DNA of 23,065 bases from positions 1 to 23,065 of the forward strand of contig CALEMB010000049.1 of NCBI GenBank assembly GCA_937902805.1. Direction: 5' to 3'. Shown here piece after piece: positions 1 to 5,000 of this stretch. The notes under the pieces are model-generated. The model worked only from the letters and a program-made list of their open reading frames with translations, did no database searches and was not told where the DNA came from. Each line of letters begins with the position of its first letter. Position 1 is the stretch's first letter. The translations under genes were made by a program, and so were the position numbers. Source of the stretch: an uncultured Bacteroidales bacterium. GTDB taxonomy: Bacteria > Bacteroidota > Bacteroidia > Bacteroidales > F082.

Positions 1-19
1 TATACCAAGCCTATAGGTA

Positions 20-41
20 CTCCGAGGTAACTCCGAGGTAA
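20..41. repeat. Perfect 11-bp tandem duplication
   Basis: CTCCGAGGTAA occurs twice head to tail (20-30 and 31-41). A related-looking run with two CCTCCC motifs follows at about 52-68. The block lies before the promoter of the broken toxin-antitoxin locus. No function is visible; it may be the edge of an interspersed repeat cut by the window boundary. Confidence 0.6.
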
Positions 42-152
42 CACTGTGATTCCTCCCGGTTTCCTCCCAAATCCGTGTCCCGCGTCAAAAATCATGTAGC
101 TTAATTTTGAACAGTTACTTACGACGTATTTATCGGAATAAAAGATTTTGAT

Positions 153-160
153 TATTTTTG
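153..160 (+). promoter_or_regulatory. Candidate Bacteroidales -7 promoter box for the decayed toxin-antitoxin locus
   Basis: TATTTTTG fits the Bacteroidota sigma factor -7 consensus TAnnTTTG. The small open frame that starts at 180 begins 20 bases after the box, a normal leader length. No good -33 TTG element lies at the expected distance; only a weak TTTA at 129-132 is near. This may now be the promoter reading into the HD phosphohydrolase gene at 427. Confidence 0.45.
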
Positions 161-179
161 CGGCGTAAAAGTCAATAAA

Positions 180-299
180 ATGGAAACGATAACATTAAGG
201 TACAAGGCTGGTGGTGCTTTCGCGAATGCTTTGGCGGCTTTCTTGGCTAAAAACGACGGCTATAATGTCATGGAAAAAAAAACATGCTTTAAAAGGTAG
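180..299 (+). pseudogene. Antitoxin-like small ORF, probable remnant (39 aa)
   Basis: An ATG at 180 opens a 39-codon frame ending at TAG 297-299. It starts METITLRYKAG and contains a short Ala/Leu-rich helix. Its first ~33 residues resemble the short N-terminal part of small Bacteroidales proteins commonly encoded just upstream of YafQ/RelE toxins; this is recognition from memory, not a profile hit. The last residues are read out of frame across what is toxin coding sequence in the next frame, including a run of nine A at 274-282. The simplest reading is a deletion that fused the antitoxin start, out of frame, to the toxin's C-terminal half. It could instead be a short unrelated peptide. Confidence 0.4.
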
Positions 300-423
300 T
301 TTTATTGGCAAACGCGAATGGCATATCAATCCAGATTGACTTTTGATTTACAAAAAAGACAAAACAATTCAACTCATTACGTTGGTCCGAACTGGCACCC
401 ACACAGACCTTTACGGGAAATAA
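265..423 (+). pseudogene. yafQ-like: YafQ-type mRNA interferase toxin remnant, interrupted by TGA
   Basis: The frame ending at TAA 421-423 translates as HALKGSFIGKREWHINPD, a stop at TGA 337-339, then LLIYKKDKTIQLITLVRTGT and HTDLYGK. This is the C-terminal half of the YafQ/RelE-superfamily toxins, whose hallmark is PLKG..KG.RE.HI.PDWLLIYK, with a late LxRTGTHSDLF block. The TGA stands exactly where the conserved Trp codon (TGG) should be, so one G-to-A change explains the break. The N-terminal ~40 residues expected of a ~90-residue toxin are absent; the frame has an ATG only at 265. YafQ proteins are ribosome-dependent endoribonucleases, and the catalytic His region is retained. The locus looks dead. 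The stop codon lies three bases before the next gene. Confidence 0.75.
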
Positions 424-426
424 GTT

Positions 427-1662
427 ATGGCAACCTCCCCAAACAAAAAGAAAATCTTCAACGACCCCATCTATGGCTTCGTCAGCATCCCTGACGAGCT
501 GCATTTCGACATCATCGAGCATCCTTATTTCCAAAGGCTTAGGCGCATCAAGCAGGTCAGCATGACCAATATGGTGTATCCAGGAGCGAACCACACGCGT
601 TTTGCCCACAGCCTCGGCACCATGCACCTCATGCGACGCGCCATACAGCTACTGCGTGGTAAGGGCTACGACATCACAGACGAGGAACTTGAGGCAGCTT
701 CGTTGGCTATTTTGCTGCACGACAGCGGTCACGGTCCCTTCTCGCACACTTTGGAAAACAGCATCGTGCAGGGCGTTTCGCACGAGGAACTCTCGCTGAT
801 GGTGATGCAGAAGCTCAACTCCATCCACAACGGGCGCCTCGATATGGCCATTCAGATGTTCAAAGAGGAATATAAGAAAGGATTCATCAGCAAACTGATT
901 TCCAGCCAGTTGGATGTAGACCGCATCGACTACTTGAAACGAGACAGTTTCTTCTCTGGTGTAGCCGAGGGCAGCGTGAATGCGGAACGTCTGTTGGAGA
1001 TGATGGAAGTCGTCGGCAACGAGCTTGCCATCGAGGCCAAGGGTATCTATTCCGTGGAGAGTTTTCTGGTGGCGCGCCGCATTATGTATTGGCAGGTGTA
1101 TATGCACAAGGCGGTGCTGAGTGCCGAGTATATGCTACGCAACATCCTAAAACGCGCCAAAATGCTTAGCCAGGAGCGTGATCTCTTCGCCACCCCTGCC
1201 CTGTCGTTCTTCCTGAAGAACCAGAAGCCTTTCGAGAACGGCGACCCCGATTTCGTCTTGGACACATTCTGCCAGCTGGACGACTACGATGTGATGACTG
1301 CCGTAAAGGCCTGGTGCAACGACAAAGACCGAGTGCTTTCCGAACTATGCAGACGCCTGACCGACAGACATTTGTTCAGAATTGAAATGCGTGAAGGGGA
1401 ATTTGAGCCAGATTACATCAACAGCCTGCGCCACAAAATCGCACAGCTTTACGGTTGGTCATTGGAGGAGGCGGATTATGCGTTGTTGCAGGGTGTTTCG
1501 TCGAACCACGCCTACCATCCCAAGAAGCCAGCCATCAACATCCTTTACAAGGACGGCACCATGAAAGACATCAGCGAGGCCTCCGACCAGCTGAATATTT
1601 CGGTGCTCTCGCAGCCCGTGGTGAAGCATTTCATTTGCTATCCGAAGGAGTTGGAGCTTTAG
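427..1662 (+). CDS. HD-domain phosphohydrolase (dGTPase/SAMHD1-like family)
   Basis: This 411-residue protein belongs to the HD superfamily of metal-dependent phosphohydrolases. The metal-binding set is visible: His61 in HTRFAHSLG, His98-Asp99 in LLHDSGHGPFSH, and Asp163 in QLDVDRIDYLKRDS. The N-terminal IYGFVSIPDE and RLRRIKQ segments are typical of the large cytosolic HD proteins related to dGTP triphosphohydrolases. Those act on nucleotides, but the substrate here is not predictable. The length is normal for the family. ATG 427 is preceded by no clear Shine-Dalgarno sequence, which is usual in Bacteroidota, and lies three bases after the stop of the toxin remnant. Its stop overlaps the stop of the convergent vapD-like pseudogene by two bases. 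Thus an intact gene sits between two decayed toxin genes. Confidence 0.88.
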   Translation: MATSPNKKKIFNDPIYGFVSIPDELHFDIIEHPYFQRLRRIKQVSMTNMVYPGANHTRFAHSLGTMHLMRRAIQLLRGKGYDITDEELEAASLAILLHDSGHGPFSHTLENSIVQGVSHEELSLMVMQKLNSIHNGRLDMAIQMFKEEYKKGFISKLISSQLDVDRIDYLKRDSFFSGVAEGSVNAERLLEMMEVVGNELAIEAKGIYSVESFLVARRIMYWQVYMHKAVLSAEYMLRNILKRAKMLSQERDLFATPALSFFLKNQKPFENGDPDFVLDTFCQLDDYDVMTAVKAWCNDKDRVLSELCRRLTDRHLFRIEMREGEFEPDYINSLRHKIAQLYGWSLEEADYALLQGVSSNHAYHPKKPAINILYKDGTMKDISEASDQLNISVLSQPVVKHFICYPKELEL

Positions 1663-1976
1663 CGTCTCCTAGGCTTTGGCTTCCTGATATTTTTCTCGGG
1701 ATGTTTCACAGAATCAGTGAAATCCGACCAGTCTTCCACCTTGAATCCACGAATATCACGCACTGATTTCCTAAACCATTCAATACTGCTCAAAGCTTGA
1801 ATAGCATTGTAAAGATTTGCCAAACTTGGATTTGTGGTCAAATACACACTTCCCTGCAAGTTGACGAAATCATAGTCAGCTAGCACATGCTTGATTTCAT
1901 AATAAGCATTGTTGTAAGGCTCGCCTTAATGCTTCTCCAAATCAGCCACAACCATGTCAAAGGCTATTGCAAACAT
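1659..1976 (-). pseudogene. vapD-like: VapD-like (Cas2-related) toxin gene interrupted by TAA
   Basis: Reading the minus strand from ATG 1976 gives MFAIAFDMVVADLEKH, then TAA (bases 1928-1926), then GEPYNNAYYEIKHVLADYDF, VNLQGSVYLTTNPSLANLY and NAIQALSSIEWFRKSVRDIR, ending at 1659. The MFAIAFD start, the QGSVY strand and the WF..SVRDIR segment are signatures of virulence-associated protein D, a small Cas2-like endoribonuclease. The stop replaces the Tyr expected in KHYGEPY; one base change (TAC/TAT to TAA) is enough. The total length of 105 codons is close to the usual ~90-100, and the rest of the frame is clean, so the lesion looks recent. A good ribosome binding site (AAGGAG, two bases before ATG) remains. 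No antitoxin partner is visible in the 46 bases upstream. Confidence 0.82.
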
Positions 1977-2022
1977 AGCTCCTTCTCATTGACAGGTTCA
2001 AAATTTCAAAGAAAGGTACTTT

Positions 2023-2490
2023 TTACAAATTTTTCCCAAACCCATTCATTGCCTTTGCCCTGCGCTTCGAGTCTTCCATGACCTCCAAGGCTTGTTGCTG
2101 CAAGAATCTTTCCTCGTCGGTCTCTGGCTCAAGGGTTATGCCGTGCGGGCGGGAATGGTGGTTCTCATCCAGATACGAGAAAGTGGCGAAGCCGTCGGCG
2201 GCGATTTTTTCGGGTTCGCGACTGCGATACATCTTTGTGTAGACGGTCAAGGTGCTGCGCCCCACTGAGATGACCTTGCTCTCAAAGGTGACGATATCGC
2301 CCGCAAAAATCGGGAACTTGAAGTCGATGCCGTGGAGCACAAGCAAGACGGTATCCTTCGTATCAACATACTGTGCTACAGCAAAATAAGAACTTTCTAA
2401 AAAATACTCGGAGCAACGACCTGCAAAGAAGGTTTGATGATGGTTGAGGTCGGCGAGTTTGATTAATCTTTGGGAATAGGTGGATTTCAT
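2023..2490 (-). CDS. Acyl-CoA thioesterase, hotdog fold
   Basis: This 155-residue protein resembles the YciA/acyl-CoA hydrolase type of hotdog-fold thioesterase, which hydrolyses acyl-CoA to free acid and CoA in the cytosol. The visible hotdog landmarks are an N-terminal NHHQTFFAGRCSEYFLESS helix region, HGIDFKFPIFAGDIVTFESK, where strands pack against the central helix, and the GRSTLTVYTKMY strand. The C-terminal ~30 residues are charged and helical. The start is ATG 2490. It lies 81 bases downstream of the metallo-hydrolase gene on the same strand, with AT-rich repetitive spacer and no promoter box between, so the two may be co-transcribed. The physiological substrate is unknown. Confidence 0.82.
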   Translation of the reverse strand: MKSTYSQRLIKLADLNHHQTFFAGRCSEYFLESSYFAVAQYVDTKDTVLLVLHGIDFKFPIFAGDIVTFESKVISVGRSTLTVYTKMYRSREPEKIAADGFATFSYLDENHHSRPHGITLEPETDEERFLQQQALEVMEDSKRRAKAMNGFGKNL

Positions 2491-2560
2491 TATTGTTGAA
2501 TTAACTTCGTTGAATCTTTGATTTGTTTATTGTTTAATCGTTGAATTGTTGAATTGTTTG

Positions 2561-2634
2561 GCTATCAGCCGTCAGCAATCAGCTTTCAGCTTGATTATAT
2601 CTGGGCTGATGGCTGAATGCTGATAGCTGACAGC
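2561..2634. repeat. Imperfect palindromic repeat of GCTGA units, overlapping a gene end
   Basis: Two 30-base arms (2561-2590 and 2605-2634) are inverted copies matching at 24 of 30 positions around a 14-base loop. Each arm is itself built of short units such as CAGCTATCAGC and GCTGATAGCTGA. This type of GCTGA(T/A)-rich hairpin is familiar from Bacteroidota intergenic regions. Here it supplies the last ~20 codons and the stop of the metallo-hydrolase gene. It may also act as a transcript-stabilising or terminating hairpin, though no U-tract follows. Confidence 0.75.
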
Positions 2635-3393
2635 AATATCTATTTTAAGTCCATCGTAGGCGAGCATCATGCCTTCAGGAAGTTCTCGGTTGATGTCGGC
2701 GGCGAGGCCCATGCTGTGGCTGCAATGCGTAAACCAGGTTTTCTTCGCCCCTACCCTTTTTGAGATTTCTATCGCTTCGTCCAAGGTGAGATGCGAATAG
2801 TGCTTCTTCTTTTGCAATGCCTCAATAATCAGGTATTCAACGCCTTGTAGTTTTTCTATCGCTTCCTCAGAAATCTCGCTCAAGTCGGTTACGTAGGCAA
2901 AATTGCCGATGCGGAAGGCATAGCAAGTCAAAGTGAAGTGTTTCAGTTTTATCGGGATAATGTGAAGGTCACCAAGGTCAAAGGGTGTTTCATCAAGGCT
3001 GTGGATGTCATAAGTTGGGGCACCTGGATAGGGATGTTCTTCAAAGGCGTAGGAATATTCGCGCTTGATTTCGGGCAGGGCGGTGTCGGCGACATACAAT
3101 GGCATGGGCTTTTGCCGCTTGAAAATGAAAGGGCGTAGGTCGTCAAGGCCTCCGATGTGGTCCTTGTGCTCGTGCGAAATGATTACCGCATCCAATTTGG
3201 TGACGTTTTCTCGAAGCATCTGCTGACGGAAATCGGGGCCGGCATCCACGGCCACCGTCACCTCGCCGGTTTGAATCAAAATGGAGGTGCGGAGGCGTTT
3301 GTCGCGCGGATCCTTGGACTGACACACGGGGCAGGTGCAACCTATTACGGGCACACCTTGCGAGGTTCCGCTACCTAATATTGTGACAATCAT
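2572..3393 (-). CDS. Metallo-beta-lactamase-fold hydrolase, PhnP-like
   Basis: The 273-residue protein starts MIVTILGSGTSQGVPVIGC, the usual start of the PhnP-like branch of metallo-beta-lactamase phosphodiesterases. ATG 3393 was chosen over an upstream TTG because homologues begin here. The two-metal site is present: His74-x-His76-x-Asp78-His79 (HEHKDHIGG), Asp170 and His223. Cys19, Cys21 and Cys24 resemble the extra structural zinc site of PhnP. These enzymes cleave cyclic phosphate or phosphodiester bonds, but the substrate here is unknown. The natural end of the family is near YDGLKIDI (residue 253). The last 20 residues, from AVSYQHSA to KADC, are encoded by the palindromic repeat at 2561-2634 and are probably functionless. 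A -7 box lies at 3443-3450. Confidence 0.88.
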   Translation of the reverse strand: MIVTILGSGTSQGVPVIGCTCPVCQSKDPRDKRLRTSILIQTGEVTVAVDAGPDFRQQMLRENVTKLDAVIISHEHKDHIGGLDDLRPFIFKRQKPMPLYVADTALPEIKREYSYAFEEHPYPGAPTYDIHSLDETPFDLGDLHIIPIKLKHFTLTCYAFRIGNFAYVTDLSEISEEAIEKLQGVEYLIIEALQKKKHYSHLTLDEAIEISKRVGAKKTWFTHCSHSMGLAADINRELPEGMMLAYDGLKIDIAVSYQHSAISPDIIKLKADC

Positions 3394-3442
3394 ATTTTTA
3401 TCATCATTAGCTTCCACCAAAAGTTTTGGTGGATTTCATTTG

Positions 3443-3450
3443 CAAAAATA
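3443..3450 (-). promoter_or_regulatory. -7 promoter box for the PhnP-like hydrolase gene
   Basis: On the minus strand the sequence reads TATTTTTG, matching TAnnTTTG. The gene's ATG (3393) is 49 bases downstream. It forms half of a divergent promoter pair with the box at 3494-3501; the outer edges of the two boxes are about 59 bases apart. Confidence 0.5.
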
Positions 3451-3493
3451 GCGATTTTTCAACAAAAAGGCATCCTATCTCATAGAATTTCCC

Positions 3494-3501
3494 TACATTT
3501 G
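3494..3501 (+). promoter_or_regulatory. -7 promoter box directly before the DUF6913 gene
   Basis: TACATTTG matches TAnnTTTG and is followed by CAGC and the ATG at 3506. With a Bacteroidota transcription start a few bases after this box, the message would start at or next to the start codon, so it may be leaderless. No strong -33 TTG is visible at the expected spacing. Confidence 0.55.
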
Positions 3502-3505
3502 CAGC

Positions 3506-4051
3506 ATGAAAATTTCTTCCTATCTTCGGAATAGAGCCTTAAAGCATGCTTTTGAGCAGTTTCTCGCTGAGAAGACGCCGTCCAAAATGCCCAATCTTCA
3601 ACGGATTAACTCCGTTTTGGTCATCCTCGATGAAAACGACAAGAGCATACACAAAAACATAGAGAGCAGTGTGAAAGCCCTTTTCGGGGCCAGCCGCTGC
3701 GGATTCATCATTCTTTGCAACCAGATGTCGGACACCATCTTGCAAAGCGACCTCTACAACGAGATTACACCCAAGGACTTCGGCTTCATGAGTGTATTGA
3801 AGCCCGACAAGCACGAATACCTTAGAAAGCTGCCATACAGCGCAATGATCATCAACATGGCGGGCAAGAGCGCCGAAATCAGCGACTACCTCTGTACACT
3901 GCCAAAGTCAGACTTCAGAATCAGCTTTCAACAGAGCAAGAACGTGGCCATCTATGATTTGGTCATCGAGAATCCCAGAAACACCGACCCTGTCTCCAAC
4001 ATTCACGTCCTGCACAACTACCTGAAGGTGTTGGCAGGGCCGCAACAATAA
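3506..4051 (+). CDS. DUF6913-type Bacteroidota protein of unknown function
   Basis: This 181-residue protein has no signal peptide or membrane segment and is likely cytosolic. It starts MKISSYLRNRALKHAFEQFL, a basic helix, followed by a NSVLVILDEND strand-turn and alternating helices and strands with FGFMSVLKPDKHEYLRKLPY in the middle. The pattern matches, from memory, the DUF6913 family confined to Bacteroidota. No catalytic motif stands out and no function is known to me. It is the first gene of a plus-strand run and precedes dapA by 60 bases without an obvious promoter or terminator between, so co-transcription with dapA is likely. That arrangement is context only and does not show a role in lysine synthesis. 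Confidence 0.78.
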   Translation: MKISSYLRNRALKHAFEQFLAEKTPSKMPNLQRINSVLVILDENDKSIHKNIESSVKALFGASRCGFIILCNQMSDTILQSDLYNEITPKDFGFMSVLKPDKHEYLRKLPYSAMIINMAGKSAEISDYLCTLPKSDFRISFQQSKNVAIYDLVIENPRNTDPVSNIHVLHNYLKVLAGPQQ

Positions 4052-4111
4052 AAAAGAATACGAGACTACGGGACGGAGGGACTTATAGACAATATTTACA
4101 AAAGAATTAAA

Positions 4112-4999
4112 ATGAAAAACAACATATTTAAAGGCACAGGCATTGCCCTGATTACCCCGTTCAAGCAAGACCAATCCGTTGACATTGAAGCTTTAACCAG
4201 AATCGTCAACCATGTTATCGACAATAGTGCGGATTTTTTGGTCGTCCTTGGCACCACGTCGGAAGCCCCTACCCTTTCCGCAGAGGAAAAAAAGTTGGTC
4301 ATCAGCACGATTTTGAAGGCCAACGATGGTCGTCTGCCCATCATGTTGGGCATGGGTGGCAACAACACTCAGGCCGTCATCGAAGCCATCAAGGCGCAAG
4401 ATTTCACGGGCATTCAAGGCATCCTGAGCGTTGTCCCTTATTACAACAAGCCCAACCAGCGTGGCATGAAGGAACATTTCGAGGCCATCGCCGATGCCAG
4501 CCCTGTTCCCGTTGTGGTTTACAACGTGCCAGGACGCGTGGGCGTCAACCTGCAAGCCGCCACATGCGTGGAGTTGGCCAAACATCCTAACATCATCGCC
4601 GTGAAAGAGGCCTCGGGTAACTTGCAGCAAATCATGGAAATCTTGCGTGATAAGCCCGCCGACTTTGACGTGCTGTCTGGCGACGATGGCATCACACAAC
4701 CGCTGATGGCCCTTGGCGCGCAAGGTGTGATTTCGGTGGCTGCTAACGCATACACACAGCCTTTCAGCCGCATGATGCATGCCATGAAAGAAGGTCGCAC
4801 CGACGAGGCATTGCGATTGCATTACGCTATGCTGAAAATGGACCAACTCATCTTCGCCGACGGCAACCCAGCGGGTATCAAATGCCTGATGAGCAAGATG
4901 GGGTTGTGCGAGAATGTGTTGAGGTTGCCTCTTGTGAAAGTTAACGAGAAGGTGGAAACCGACATTATTGAAGAATGGAAACAATTGAAAAACATATAA
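4112..4999 (+). CDS. dapA: 4-hydroxy-tetrahydrodipicolinate synthase
   Basis: DapA condenses pyruvate with aspartate semialdehyde to start the diaminopimelate/lysine branch, feeding cell-wall and lysine synthesis in the cytosol. The 295-residue length is normal. The active site is complete: Lys165 (AVKEASG), the Schiff-base lysine; Tyr137 (YNVPGRVG) with Arg142; Thr48-Thr49 (GTTSE); and Tyr111 (VPYYNKP). All are offset by exactly four residues from the Escherichia coli enzyme numbering. The fold is a TIM barrel tetramer. The start ATG 4112 gives the usual MKNNIFKGTGIALITPF beginning. Its TAA is one base from the ATG of the secreted carboxypeptidase, so the two are almost surely co-transcribed. 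No lysine riboswitch fits in the 60-base leader. Confidence 0.97.
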   Translation: MKNNIFKGTGIALITPFKQDQSVDIEALTRIVNHVIDNSADFLVVLGTTSEAPTLSAEEKKLVISTILKANDGRLPIMLGMGGNNTQAVIEAIKAQDFTGIQGILSVVPYYNKPNQRGMKEHFEAIADASPVPVVVYNVPGRVGVNLQAATCVELAKHPNIIAVKEASGNLQQIMEILRDKPADFDVLSGDDGITQPLMALGAQGVISVAANAYTQPFSRMMHAMKEGRTDEALRLHYAMLKMDQLIFADGNPAGIKCLMSKMGLCENVLRLPLVKVNEKVETDIIEEWKQLKNI

Positions 5000-5000
5000 A

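Noticed and set aside
1..95. Minus-strand frame from ATG 95 open to the left edge (MIFDAGHGFGRKPGG...)
   Set aside because: Only 31 codons, and much of it is the CTCCGAGGTAA tandem repeat read as PRSYLG-like sequence; no family recognised.
337..339. TGA read as tryptophan (alternative genetic code) in the YafQ-like frame
   Set aside because: TGA acts as the normal stop of intact genes in this window (C10 protease, PhnP-like hydrolase, rsmE), and Trp is coded by TGG throughout, so decay fits better than recoding.
1887..2081. Plus-strand ORF in the gap after the HD gene
   Set aside because: It overlaps the vapD-like pseudogene on the opposite strand, which explains the sequence better.
4052..4111. 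Lysine riboswitch in front of dapA
   Set aside because: The 60-base leader is too short for the aptamer, and no matching stems were seen.
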